Of a stretch of 64,000 nucleotides of DNA, positions 19,216 to 27,472 are shown one piece after another. Positions within the stretch are counted from its first letter, which is position 1. Each line of letters starts with the position of its first letter. Source of the stretch: Actinospica durhamensis (GTDB taxonomy: Bacteria > Actinomycetota > Actinomycetes > Streptomycetales > Catenulisporaceae); the NCBI RefSeq assembly GCF_018139695.1, contig NZ_JAGSOG010000009.1, forward strand, positions 1-64,000, given 5' to 3'. Made by a program: the position numbers and the translations under genes. The notes under the pieces were generated by a model. It saw nothing but the letters and a program-made list of their open reading frames with translations. It searched no databases and was not told the DNA's origin.

Positions 19216-20055
19216 ATGCCCAAGGTTGCGCTCTCCACCATCTCGGTCTACCCGGAGAACACCGCCACCGGCTTCGCCACCGCACAGCGGCTGGGCTACG
19301 ACGGGGTCGAGGTCATGGTCACGAACGACCCGGTGAGCCAGTCCATCGACTCGCTGCGGCGGCTGCGCGACGGACTCGGAGTGCCGATCCTGGCCGTGCA
19401 CGCGCCCTGTCTGTTCTGGCTCAACCTGCAGCGGGTCTGGGGTACCGACCCGTGGGGCAAGCTGGTCAAGGCCCGGATGGTGGCCGAGGAGCTCGGCGCC
19501 TCCACCGTGGTGGTGCACCCGCCCTTCGTCTGGCAGGGCAAGTACGCGAACGAGTTCGTCACCGGACTCAAGCGGATGCAGACCGAGACCGGCATCAGGT
19601 TCGCCGTGGAGAACATGTACCCGTGGCGGGCGAGCGCGCCGCTGGTGGGCGAGCGGCGGGTGGAGGCCTACTCCCCGGGCTGGGACCCGACCGAGGAGGA
19701 CTACCCGCACTTCACCCTGGACCTGTCGCACTCGGCCACCTCGCGGGTGGACACGATGGGCATGCTGGGGCGGATGGGTTCGCGCCTGGCGCACCTGCAC
19801 CTGGCCGACGGTTCGGGCTCGAACGCGGACGAGCACCTGGTGCCGGGCCGCGGGCGCCAGCCCTGCTCCGCGGTGCTCGGCCTGTTGGGGCGCAACGGTT
19901 TCGACGGCAACATCGTGCTCGAAGTCAACACCCGCAGAGCGGTGGACCAGGAGGCCAGGGACGCCGACCTGCGCGAGGCCCTGGTGTACGCGCGCCGGCA
20001 CCTGGTGCTCGGCGGGGTGGGCGACGGGCGCGAAGCGAAGCAGATCACTGTTTAG
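19216..20055 (+). CDS. sugar phosphate isomerase/epimerase family TIM-barrel protein
   Basis: A 279-aa xylose-isomerase-like / AP-endonuclease-2 family TIM barrel. Probable metal-site segments are VAVHAP-type [38 protein letters not shown] and NIVLEVN, ordered as in the family with His, Glu and Asp at the strand ends. ATG 19216 follows GGAGCAGG at good distance; GTG at 19210 or 19171 would give longer forms. It sits between ppx and proC in an order seen in other actinobacteria. Substrate unknown. Confidence 0.82.
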   Translation: MPKVALSTISVYPENTATGFATAQRLGYDGVEVMVTNDPVSQSIDSLRRLRDGLGVPILAVHAPCLFWLNLQRVWGTDPWGKLVKARMVAEELGASTVVVHPPFVWQGKYANEFVTGLKRMQTETGIRFAVENMYPWRASAPLVGERRVEAYSPGWDPTEEDYPHFTLDLSHSATSRVDTMGMLGRMGSRLAHLHLADGSGSNADEHLVPGRGRQPCSAVLGLLGRNGFDGNIVLEVNTRRAVDQEARDADLREALVYARRHLVLGGVGDGREAKQITV

Positions 20056-20116
20056 GGCAGGCCGTAGCCGGACGGCCGCGCACGGCCGCCGGGACGAGGA
20101 CGAACGGGAGCGGTAC

Positions 20117-20926
20117 ATGGGTCAGCGGATCGCCGTGCTCGGCACCGGGAAGATGGGCGAGGCCCTGGTCTCCGGCGTGCTCCGGGCGGGCAAGCCGGTG
20201 GACGAGGTGCTGGTGACCACGCGCCGGGCCGAGCGGGCGGCGGAGCTCACCGCGCGCTACGGGGTGGCCGCGGTGTCCAACCGCGAGGCGGCGAAGGAGG
20301 CCGACACGCTGATCCTCACGGCCAAGCCGCAGGACATGGGCGCGCTGCTGGCGGAGCTGGCCGGGCACGTCCCGGCCGACCGGCTGGTGATCTCCGGCGC
20401 GGCCGGGATCACCACCGGGTTCGTCTCGCAGCACCTCGGGGTCGAGGGCGCGGCCGTGGTGCGGGTGATGACCAACACGCCGGTGCTGGTGGACGAGGCG
20501 ATGTCGGCGATCTCCGCGGGCCCGCACGCCGGCGAGGAGCACCTGGCGCGCACCGAGGAGATCTTCCGGCTGGTCGGCAAGACGATCCGGGTGCCCGAGG
20601 CGCAGCAGGACGCGGTCACCGCACTCTCCGGCTCGGGACCGGCGTACTTCTACTTCCTGGTCGAGGCGATGGTGGACGCGGGCATCCTGCTCGGCCTGCC
20701 CCGGGCCACCGCGCACGAGCTGATCGTGCAGTCGGCCGTGGGCGCGGGCGTGATGCTGCGCGACTCCGGCGAGCACCCGGTGAAGCTGCGCGAGGCGGTG
20801 ACCTCGCCCGCGGGCACCACGATCGCGGCGATCCGCGAGCTCGAGCGGCACGGAGTGCGCGCGGCCCTGCTCGAGGCGCTCGAGGCGGCGCGCAACCGCT
20901 CGCAGGAGCTGGCCTCCGGCAGCTGA
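20117..20926 (+). CDS. proC: pyrroline-5-carboxylate reductase
   Basis: A 269-aa cytosolic enzyme for the last step of proline synthesis, reducing 1-pyrroline-5-carboxylate with NAD(P)H. The Rossmann motif is VLGTGKMGEALVSG, and the ProC signature region near 165-245 (ALSGSGPAYFYFLVEAM ... REAVTSPAGTT) is intact. ATG has GGGAG upstream. The gap to the preceding isomerase gene is 61 bases and a hairpin follows the stop. Confidence 0.95.
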   Translation: MGQRIAVLGTGKMGEALVSGVLRAGKPVDEVLVTTRRAERAAELTARYGVAAVSNREAAKEADTLILTAKPQDMGALLAELAGHVPADRLVISGAAGITTGFVSQHLGVEGAAVVRVMTNTPVLVDEAMSAISAGPHAGEEHLARTEEIFRLVGKTIRVPEAQQDAVTALSGSGPAYFYFLVEAMVDAGILLGLPRATAHELIVQSAVGAGVMLRDSGEHPVKLREAVTSPAGTTIAAIRELERHGVRAALLEALEAARNRSQELASGS

Positions 20927-20935
20927 GGGCCTCGT

Positions 20936-20960
20936 GCGGGGCCCGGTGGCCTGGCCCCGC
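20936..20960 (+). terminator. terminator after proC
   Basis: Perfect 8-bp stem GCGGGGCC / GGCCCCGC around a 9-base loop, 10 bases after the proC stop. Confidence 0.6.
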
Positions 20961-21062
20961 GAAGGTCAATATGAACCAGGGATCACATTTGGATGAAGCC
21001 TCTTCCGCCTGGTAGCCCAACGTGCGTACGCTGACGCGACCGGCGAGCAAGGAGGCACGAAG

Positions 21063-22268
21063 GTGGCGAAGACGGAGGCATCGGCGTCGACGCCGAGCGC
21101 GGGGGCGATCGCCCCGGTGCTGCGGCGCGCCCGAGTGGCCGGGTTCGTGGCCTTCGGGGCCCAGGGGTTCGCGTTCTCGCTGCTCACCAGCGAGGTCGCC
21201 AACATCCAGAGCAGGCTCGGGATCGACGACGGGACGCTCTCGATCCTGCTCGCCGTGGTCCCGGTGATCGCCGGGGTCGGCTCGGTCACCGCCGGGTTCC
21301 TGGTCGGGCGCTACAGCTCCTCCACGGTGCTGCGGGTGGCCCAGGTGCTGGTGCCGTTTTCCATACTGCTGGCCGGCTACGCCTCCTCGTTCGGCGTCAT
21401 GCTGCCGGTGCTCGCACTGTTCGGACTGACCGTCGGCGCGGTGGACGCGACCACCAACATGCAGGCGGTGGCGCTGCAGAAGCGCTACGGCCGCTCGATC
21501 ATCCTGTCCTTCCACGGCTGCTGGGCGCTCGGCGCGTTCGTCGGCTCGGCCGCCGCCTCGCTCACCGCGCGCTTCGACGGCAAGGTCTACAGCAACCTGT
21601 ATCTGGCCTCGACCATCCTGGTGGTGCCGGTGCTGCTGGCCTTCGGGCCCCGGCTGCTGCGCGGCATCGGCGACGAGACGCTCACCGCCGAGGCCAAGAC
21701 GATCAAGATCCCGTGGAAGCCGATGGGCGCGATCTGCGTCGTCATCGCACTGGCCTACCTGGGCGACTCCACCGTCTCGAGCGCGGGCGGGGTGTACATG
21801 GAGAAGGAGCTGATGGCGCACGGCTGGCAGTACACCGCCGTCTACGCCGTCTACTCGGTGCCGCTGATGATCGGCCGCTTCTCCGGTGACAAGCTCACCG
21901 ACCGCTTCGGCGGGGTGCTGATCGCCCGGATCGCCGCGGTCTGCGCGGTGCTCGGCTTCCTGCTGGTGTGCGTGGCGCCGGACGCCTGGGTGGCGCTGGG
22001 CGGATTCGCCGTGGTGGGCCTCGGCATCTCGGTCATGGCCCCGCTCACCTTCGCCGCGGCCGGCCGGCTCGACCCGCACGAGACCGGGATCGCGGTGGCC
22101 CGGCTGAACGTCTTCAACTACGTCGGCTTCCTGCTCGGCGCCCCGCTGCTGACCAGCCTCTGGCAGGCCGGACTGCCCTACCGCCCGGGCTGGTTGATCC
22201 CGGCGGTTCTCGCGGTACTGATGTTCGTGTTCGCCTACGGCTTCGACACGCGGCGCACGGTGGCGTAG
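21063..22268 (+). CDS. MFS transporter
   Basis: A 401-aa integral membrane protein with about 12 hydrophobic helices. A short cytoplasmic lead precedes RVAGFVAFGAQGFAFSLLTSEV. The loop between helices 2 and 3 (VGRYSSSTVLR) is the major-facilitator motif A position. It resembles the sugar/fucose-permease-like or YfkL-like branch, but the substrate cannot be assigned. GTG start, chosen for the near-ideal AAGGAGG 7 bases upstream. Confidence 0.88.
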   Translation: MAKTEASASTPSAGAIAPVLRRARVAGFVAFGAQGFAFSLLTSEVANIQSRLGIDDGTLSILLAVVPVIAGVGSVTAGFLVGRYSSSTVLRVAQVLVPFSILLAGYASSFGVMLPVLALFGLTVGAVDATTNMQAVALQKRYGRSIILSFHGCWALGAFVGSAAASLTARFDGKVYSNLYLASTILVVPVLLAFGPRLLRGIGDETLTAEAKTIKIPWKPMGAICVVIALAYLGDSTVSSAGGVYMEKELMAHGWQYTAVYAVYSVPLMIGRFSGDKLTDRFGGVLIARIAAVCAVLGFLLVCVAPDAWVALGGFAVVGLGISVMAPLTFAAAGRLDPHETGIAVARLNVFNYVGFLLGAPLLTSLWQAGLPYRPGWLIPAVLAVLMFVFAYGFDTRRTVA

Positions 22269-22331
22269 CCCACAGTCCGGCTTCCCCGGTCATCCCGCCG
22301 CGCCGCGCGCGCGGCGGCTACAGTCGGAAGC

Positions 22332-23150
22332 ATGGACACCGTGGACCGCCCCGACCTGGTCCGGCACCTTGTGCACAGCCGGATCGCGGGCGAGGTGGCC
22401 ACGCCGCGGGAGAACAACCTGCTGCACTACCGCCTGATGGCCGACCGCGATCCGCACTACCTGCTCGGGCTCGACCCCTCGCCCGGCTGGAGCGCCGAGT
22501 CCGTACTCGAGCTGATGGTCCGCCGGGTGGGCGTGGGCGCAGACCCGCGCCGCCGCTTCGGCGTGGACACCATCGACCCGGAACTGGTGGCGGACGCGCT
22601 CGAGCGCTACGCCGACCGGCTGGCCGGCGCGGCGCTGCGGCGCGAGACCGTGCTGCTGGCCACCGGGCACCCGGCCAGCCTGGCACGGGCCTACCAGAGC
22701 TTCGCCGACGCGCTGCGCGGCTACGGCTGCCGGATCCTGTGCGCGGGCGCCGGCTGGTCCTACGAGGCCCCTGGACGCTACGGCCCGCGGCGGCTGACCG
22801 TCGGCTACACCGGCGACGTGGCCGCGCTCGAGGACGCCGAGGGCCCGGTGCACAGCCACTCCCCGCGCCCGATCCGGGCCACCTTCGCGGCCCTGGCCGA
22901 GGCTGGGCACTGCCTGCCGGACCTGGTCATCGCGGACCACGGCTGGTGCGGCGGGGCGGCGCAGGCGGGCGCCGACGCGGTCGGGTTCGCCGACTGCAAC
23001 GACCCGGCGCTGTTCGTGGGCGAGGCCGAGGGCGTGGTCCGGGTGGCGGTGCCGCTGGACGACGGACTCGCCCCCGAGCTCTACGACCCGCTGGCCGACT
23101 ATGTGCTCGCCCGGGTGGCCCGCGCCGTACGCGTCGTCACAGGATCCTGA
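22332..23150 (+). CDS. conserved actinobacterial protein, often labelled phosphatase
   Basis: A 272-aa cytosolic protein. The recognisable stretch is HYRLMADRDPHYLLGLDPSPGWSAESVLELM near the N-terminus, then ETVLLATGHPASL (about 105-117) and a C-terminal IADHGWCGGAAQAGADAVGFADCNDPAL. From memory, NCBI labels homologues 'phosphatase' without experimental support. I see neither a HAD DxDxT nor a tyrosine-phosphatase CX5R signature. Start ATG 22332. The upstream MFS gene ends 63 bases before. Confidence 0.7.
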   Translation: MDTVDRPDLVRHLVHSRIAGEVATPRENNLLHYRLMADRDPHYLLGLDPSPGWSAESVLELMVRRVGVGADPRRRFGVDTIDPELVADALERYADRLAGAALRRETVLLATGHPASLARAYQSFADALRGYGCRILCAGAGWSYEAPGRYGPRRLTVGYTGDVAALEDAEGPVHSHSPRPIRATFAALAEAGHCLPDLVIADHGWCGGAAQAGADAVGFADCNDPALFVGEAEGVVRVAVPLDDGLAPELYDPLADYVLARVARAVRVVTGS

Positions 23151-23394
23151 CCAACCAGACGCCCACGAAGGGTGCTGAGATCGGCTCCGGCAACACCGAT
23201 TCGCCGGTAGTGCAACGGTTTCACCTGATTGCCGCTCTGCCGAAAACCTCCCTTTTTCTGCCTAAGGCCTCCCCTTCCACACCTGACCCAACTACGCTTA
23301 GGAACGACGCGCACACGTGGGGGTCACCGCCCTCCGGTGCGGATTGCGCAAGTTCTGCGATGCCTACGACGACAGCCACGAATGTGGAGCCCCT

Positions 23395-23634
23395 ATGACC
23401 GATTCAGACACAGCACGCACCAACCGGCCGATCCTCGGCGGCGACATCGACCTGAGCGACATGGCCTTCCTCACGGTGGCCGAGGTGGCCGGGGTGATGC
23501 GGGTCTCGAAGATGACGGTCTACCGGATGGTCCACTCCGGCGAACTCCCCGCGGTGCGAGTGGGCCGATCCTTCCGAGTGCCGGCCAAGGCGGTGCGGGA
23601 GTACCTCTCGGCCGCCTACGTCGAGACCTCCTGA
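23395..23634 (+). CDS. excisionase/MerR-type helix-turn-helix DNA-binding protein
   Basis: A 79-aa protein with a winged HTH: FLTVAEVAGVMRVSKMTVYRMVHSGELPAVRVGRSFRVPAKAV. From memory, this excisionase-family protein is nearly universal in actinobacteria just upstream of the bS22 gene and is distinct from developmental BldC. ATG 23395 has TGGAG 7 bases upstream; a longer in-frame version from 23317 begins with unrelated sequence. The 244-base gap before it (23151-23394) contains no other gene I can support and probably holds its promoter. Confidence 0.88.
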   Translation: MTDSDTARTNRPILGGDIDLSDMAFLTVAEVAGVMRVSKMTVYRMVHSGELPAVRVGRSFRVPAKAVREYLSAAYVETS

Positions 23635-23793
23635 GCGGTTCGGAAGGAAGCTCCCTCGAGCTCTCTCCCCTCTTTCTGACCTCTTCCTGAGCTCTCGCTT
23701 TCCCAGCAGTGGCTGCGGACGGGTACCCTGGTCTCCCTGTTCCATGTCCGCAGCACCTGCTGCTCGAAGTTAAGAAGTGAGCGAGGGACCCCC

Positions 23794-23892
23794 GTGGGCT
23801 CTGTCATCAAGAAGCGCCGCAAGCGTATGGCCAAGAAGAAGCACCGCAAGCTGCTGAAGAAGACGCGCATCCAGCGTCGCAACAAGAAGTAG
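23794..23892 (+). CDS. 30S ribosomal protein bS22 (AURKAIP1/COX24 domain), 32 aa
   Basis: A 32-residue, extremely basic protein from GTG: MGSVIKKRRKRMAKKKHRKL followed by LKKTRIQRRNKK. This is the short actinobacterial ribosomal protein named bS22, seen in mycobacterial ribosome structures (established knowledge). It is easily missed because of its length. The HTH gene lies 159 bases upstream and the epimerase gene starts 18 bases after its stop. A TACCCT hexamer about 65 bases upstream may be a -10 element. Confidence 0.95.
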   Translation: MGSVIKKRRKRMAKKKHRKLLKKTRIQRRNKK

Positions 23893-23910
23893 CCCGGCGC
23901 TCGGCGCACG

Positions 23911-24993
23911 ATGACGGCCGCACGCACACTGCTGGTGACCGGAGCCGCCCGGCGGCTCGGCACTGCGGTGCTGCGCGACCTCGCCGCCCGTGACGGCGCG
24001 AACCGCATCCTCGCGGTGGACCTGGTCGACCCTCCCTCCGAGCTTCGGGTGGACGGGGTCGAGCACGTCCACGTGGACCTGCGCGCCCCGGCCATCGCCA
24101 CCCTGATCGCCAAGGCCCGGCCGGAGACCGTGTTGCACCTCGACGTGCTCGCCGCGCCAGGCCTGGCCGGCGGGCGTACGGCGATGAAGGAACGCAACGT
24201 CATCGGCACCATGCAGCTGCTCGCCGCGTGCCAGCGGGCGCCGTCGGTGCGTCGGCTCGTGGTCACCTCCTCGGCCGCGGTCTACGGCTGCGCCCCGAGG
24301 GACCCGGCCCACTTCAGCGAGGACACCCAGCCGCACCGCCCGCCGCGCGCGGGCTTCGGCAAGGACTGTGTCGAGGTCGAGGAGTACGTGCGCGGTTTCG
24401 CCCGGCGCCGTCCGGACGTGTCCGTGACGGTGCTGCGCTTCGCCGAGCTGCTCGGCCCCGGGGTGACCGGGCCGATGGCCGACTACCTGGCACTGCCGGT
24501 CCTGCCGGCCGTGGCCGGGTTCGACCCCAGGCTGCAGTTCCTGCACATCGACGACGCGGTACGGGCACTGCGGGTGGCCGCCGACGGCTCCCATCCGGGC
24601 GTCTACAACGTGGCGGGCGCGGGATCGCTCACGCTCTCCCAGCTCGCCCGCCGACTCGGCCGGCCCACCGTGCCCGTGCCGCGCTTCGCCGCGCCCTGGC
24701 TCGGCCGGGGGCTGCGCTCGCTCGGGGTGGCCGATCTGACCGCCGAGCAGTTCGAGCTGCTCACCTTCGGCCGGGTGCTCGACCTCGCCCGGATGGCCGA
24801 GCACCTCAGGTTCCGCCCGGCCCGCTCCTCGGCCGAGGCGGCGGCCGACCATGCCCGCGCGGCCGAGATCAGCCCCTTGATCGACCCGGACCGGGTACGC
24901 TCGGCGGAGCGCGGGCTCAGGGAGCTGCTCGACCGGTACGCGGCGACCGCGCGGGAAGCCGGAGGCGGCCATGGCCCGGGTGCAGCGCGCTGA
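23911..24993 (+). CDS. NAD-dependent epimerase/dehydratase family protein
   Basis: A 360-aa extended-SDR-type Rossmann protein. The nucleotide motif is TGAARRLG near the N-terminus, followed by ILAVDLVD and a VVTSSAAVYG segment. The expected YxxxK catalytic pair is not evident: the corresponding stretch is PRAGFGKDCVEVEEYV. It may therefore be an atypical, possibly regulatory or NAD-binding, SDR. The C-terminal part carries LQFLHIDDAVRAL, common in epimerases. It lies 18 bases after the bS22 gene and 8 bases before the acyltransferase gene, so the last two are probably co-translated and may work on a shared lipid. Confidence 0.8.
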   Translation: MTAARTLLVTGAARRLGTAVLRDLAARDGANRILAVDLVDPPSELRVDGVEHVHVDLRAPAIATLIAKARPETVLHLDVLAAPGLAGGRTAMKERNVIGTMQLLAACQRAPSVRRLVVTSSAAVYGCAPRDPAHFSEDTQPHRPPRAGFGKDCVEVEEYVRGFARRRPDVSVTVLRFAELLGPGVTGPMADYLALPVLPAVAGFDPRLQFLHIDDAVRALRVAADGSHPGVYNVAGAGSLTLSQLARRLGRPTVPVPRFAAPWLGRGLRSLGVADLTAEQFELLTFGRVLDLARMAEHLRFRPARSSAEAAADHARAAEISPLIDPDRVRSAERGLRELLDRYAATAREAGGGHGPGAAR

Positions 24994-25001
24994 GGTCGAC
25001 G

Positions 25002-25853
25002 GTGTCTGACACACCCGAGTGGGAACGCCGCGCGGCGCGCGGCCTGGCCTTCCTGCGCCGCCGGATCACCGGTGAGTACGAGGTCGACGAGTTCGGCTTC
25101 GACGAGGACCTCACCCACCACGTGCTGCTCAACCTGGTGCGCCCGCTCTACGAACGCTACTTCCGGGTCGAGGCCCGGGGCCTGGAGCGGGTGCCGGCCG
25201 AGGGCGGCGCCCTGATCGTGGCCAACCACTCCGGCACGCTGCCGCTCGACGCGCTGATGACCCAGGTCGCCCTGTGGGACCACCATCCGGCCGGGCGGCA
25301 CCTGCGCATGCTCGCCGCCGACGTCGTGTTCACCATGCCCTACGTCGGCGAGTACGCCCGCAAGGCCGGGCACACCCTGGCCTGCAACCCGGACGCGCAG
25401 CAGCTGCTCGCGCAGGGGGAGGTGGTCGGGGTGTGGCCGGAGGGCTTCAAGGGCATCGGCAAGCCCTTCGCCGAGCGCTACCGGCTCCAGCGCTTCGGCC
25501 GCGGCGGCTTCGTCTCCGCCGCGCTGCGCACCGGCACGCCGATCATCCCGACCGCGATCGTGGGCGCCGAGGAGATCTATCCCAAGATCGGCGACCTCAA
25601 GCCGCTGGCCCGGCTGCTGAACCTGCCCTACTTCCCGCTCACCCCGACCTTCCCCTGGTTCGGGCCGCTCGGCCTGGTCCCGCTGCCGTCCAAGTGGTAC
25701 ATCGTGTTCGGCGAGCCGATCGACACCTCCGGCTACGACCCGGCCGCGGCCGAGGACCCGATGCTGGTGTTCAACCTCACCGACCAGGTGCGCGAGACCA
25801 TCCAGGACACCCTCTACCGGGTGCTGCTGCAGCGCCGGTCCGTGTTCTTCTAA
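25002..25853 (+). CDS. 1-acyl-sn-glycerol-3-phosphate acyltransferase family (PlsC-like)
   Basis: A 283-aa membrane-associated acyltransferase. The acceptor/catalytic motif is ANHSGTLPLD, motif III VWPEGFKGIGKP and motif IV region TPIIPTAIVGAEEIYP. This is the actinobacterial PlsC-like branch with the GAEEIYP signature. No strong signal peptide is seen; hydrophobic segments near FPLTPTFPWFGPLGLVPL suggest membrane contact. The GTG at 25002 sits 8 bases after the epimerase stop. Substrate is probably a lysophospholipid (inference). Confidence 0.85.
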   Translation: MSDTPEWERRAARGLAFLRRRITGEYEVDEFGFDEDLTHHVLLNLVRPLYERYFRVEARGLERVPAEGGALIVANHSGTLPLDALMTQVALWDHHPAGRHLRMLAADVVFTMPYVGEYARKAGHTLACNPDAQQLLAQGEVVGVWPEGFKGIGKPFAERYRLQRFGRGGFVSAALRTGTPIIPTAIVGAEEIYPKIGDLKPLARLLNLPYFPLTPTFPWFGPLGLVPLPSKWYIVFGEPIDTSGYDPAAAEDPMLVFNLTDQVRETIQDTLYRVLLQRRSVFF

Positions 25854-25967
25854 GCCTTCTTCCGGACCCGGGTGGACCGGGTGTGGACCGGGTGCGACCG
25901 AACCGGTGTGGTGGAGCATCATCCGGGTGTGAGATTACTGTCGAGCCCGACTGCGGAGCTGTCGGCC

Positions 25968-26465
25968 GTGGACACCGAGGACTTCCAGGCCTTCGTGCTC
26001 ATGCGGGGAACGCATCTCTATCGGACCGCCTGTCTGCTCACAGGCGGTGACAAGCACCTGGCCGAGGATCTCGTGCAGGAGACCCTCGGCCGCATGTTCG
26101 CCAAGTGGGGCAAGCGCGACCGGATCCAGAATCCGGCCGGGTACGCGCAGACCGTGCTGGTGAACACCTTCATCGCCAATCGGCGCAGGAAGTCGAACGC
26201 CGAGCGCCCCACGGCCGAGTTCCACGAACTCGCGGCCCGCGGCACAGACCAGGACCTGCGGCTGACCCTGTTGGCCGCGCTCGCCCGGCTCGACACGCGC
26301 GACCGCGCCGTGTTGGTGCTGCGGTACTGGGAGGACCAGAGCGTGGAGGAGACCGCCAGGCTGCTCGGCCTGTCCATATCCGCGGTCAAGTCCCGTTCGC
26401 TGCGGGCGCTGGCCCGGCTGCGCGAGCAGCTCGGCCCCGACTTCCTCGCCAGCCCAGAGAGCTGA
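25968..26465 (+). CDS. SigE-family RNA polymerase sigma factor (ECF)
   Basis: A 165-aa ECF sigma factor of the actinobacterial SigE family (TIGR02983-like). Region 2 (about 5-75) includes LLTGGDKHLAEDLVQETLGRMFAKW and NPAGYAQTVLVNTFIANRRRK. Region 4 (about 100-160) includes DTRDRAVLVLRYWEDQSVEETARLLGLSISAVKSRS. GTG 25968 is chosen from family length and GCGGAG upstream; an in-frame GTG at 25929 would add 13 residues. It overlaps the ribosome site of the following membrane-protein gene, a typical sigma plus partner arrangement. Confidence 0.88.
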   Translation: MDTEDFQAFVLMRGTHLYRTACLLTGGDKHLAEDLVQETLGRMFAKWGKRDRIQNPAGYAQTVLVNTFIANRRRKSNAERPTAEFHELAARGTDQDLRLTLLAALARLDTRDRAVLVLRYWEDQSVEETARLLGLSISAVKSRSLRALARLREQLGPDFLASPES

Positions 26466-26472
26466 GGTGTCC

Positions 26473-27387
26473 ATGTCCATCCCCAATGAGGAAGAGGGCT
26501 TCGCGGCCGCGCTGCACCAGACCGCGGCCACGATGCCGGTACCGAACCCGGAGTTCCTGTACGAGGGCGCGGTGCGCCGCGGCCGCACCATCCGGCGCCG
26601 CCGCCAGGTCGGCGCGGGCGCGGGCGCGGCCTTCGCGCTGTGCGCCGCGGTGACGCTGGCCTTCACCCTGCCCGGCTTCGACTCCGGCGGCCGGGCCCTG
26701 TCCGTGGCCGCCACGGTGAGTCCGTCGACCGGGCCGAGCGAGGCGGTGACGGCGGCGGCGAGCCCCGTCCCGTCGATGGCGACGGCCTCGGCGCAGCCGG
26801 GCAGCCCGAGCCCGTCGACGGTCGCGAGCGGCAGCGCGTCCGCGAGCGCGTCGGCGAGCCCGTCGGTGAATCCGAGCACGACCGGTGCCGCCGGAGCCAC
26901 CGGCGTGACCGCGGCGCAGCTGCTCCAGGACTTCGAAGGCATGCTGCCGTCCGGCGCGGTCGTGCTCCAACGCGGCGGCGACGGCGGCCCGAGTGCCACC
27001 ACGCCGGCGAAGGACCTGGTCAGCGGGCTGTGGGACACGCAGATCGAGGTGACGCTGCAGAGCCCGGGTAACGGCAGCTACGTCATCTTCAGCCTGTACG
27101 ACGGGGCCTGGGCGCACTCCTGCGCCACGGCCGAGAACCGGACGGGGGTGAGCGGCTCGTGCACCACCACGTCGGTGGCGGGCGGCTCGCTCTACACCAT
27201 GACGCAGTCGGGCACCTCGGGCATGAACCCGGGCGTGTGGTACGTCTGGCTCAGCCCGAGCGGGTACTGCACGGAACTGTCGATCTCGGACAAGTCCACG
27301 GCCGACTTCCAGCTGACGCTCACTCAGGTCGAGGGCATCCTCACGGCCTCGACCTGGGGTCCGCTGGCCCCGCGACTGGCCGGCTGA
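26473..27387 (+). CDS. membrane protein partner of the SigE-family sigma factor
   Basis: A 304-aa single-pass protein. About 40 cytoplasmic residues (EEEGFAAALHQTAATMPVPNPEFLYEGAVRRG) precede an Arg-rich stop and one helix (about 45-65). An external Ser/Thr/Pro linker and a beta-rich domain with Cys pairs (HSCATAE, GSCTTTS, GYCTEL) follow. No HxxxCxxC zinc anti-sigma motif is present. The gene is coupled to the sigma gene: GAGG of the ribosome site overlaps the sigma stop, with ATG 26473. A regulatory or anti-sigma role is inferred from context only. Confidence 0.72.
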   Translation: MSIPNEEEGFAAALHQTAATMPVPNPEFLYEGAVRRGRTIRRRRQVGAGAGAAFALCAAVTLAFTLPGFDSGGRALSVAATVSPSTGPSEAVTAAASPVPSMATASAQPGSPSPSTVASGSASASASASPSVNPSTTGAAGATGVTAAQLLQDFEGMLPSGAVVLQRGGDGGPSATTPAKDLVSGLWDTQIEVTLQSPGNGSYVIFSLYDGAWAHSCATAENRTGVSGSCTTTSVAGGSLYTMTQSGTSGMNPGVWYVWLSPSGYCTELSISDKSTADFQLTLTQVEGILTASTWGPLAPRLAG

Positions 27388-27419
27388 ACGCCGGGCCGGC
27401 CGAGGCCGGTCCCCACCAC

Positions 27420-27451
27420 ACGGGCCCCGACGCCGCGGCGTCGGGGCCCGT
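27420..27451. terminator. 32-bp perfect palindrome, bidirectional terminator
   Basis: ACGGGCCCCGACGCCG followed directly by its exact reverse complement, then TTCG. It separates two convergent genes, the SigE partner and rsbN. It may equally be read as 15-bp arms around GC. Confidence 0.85.
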
Positions 27452-27472
27452 TCGCGTGCTGCCGATCGGCGG

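Noticed and set aside
22332-23150. HAD-type phosphatase assignment for this conserved protein
   Set aside because: No DxDxT nucleophile motif or other HAD motif can be found; the family label is kept only as an informal name.
23395-23634. Developmental regulator BldC
   Set aside because: The HTH type is the same, but the sequence matches the bS22-linked excisionase-like protein better and differs from BldC as I recall it.
26467-26473. GTG 26467 as start of the SigE-partner protein
   Set aside because: It would use bases of the GAGG ribosome site; ATG 26473 fits better, though two residues make no functional difference.
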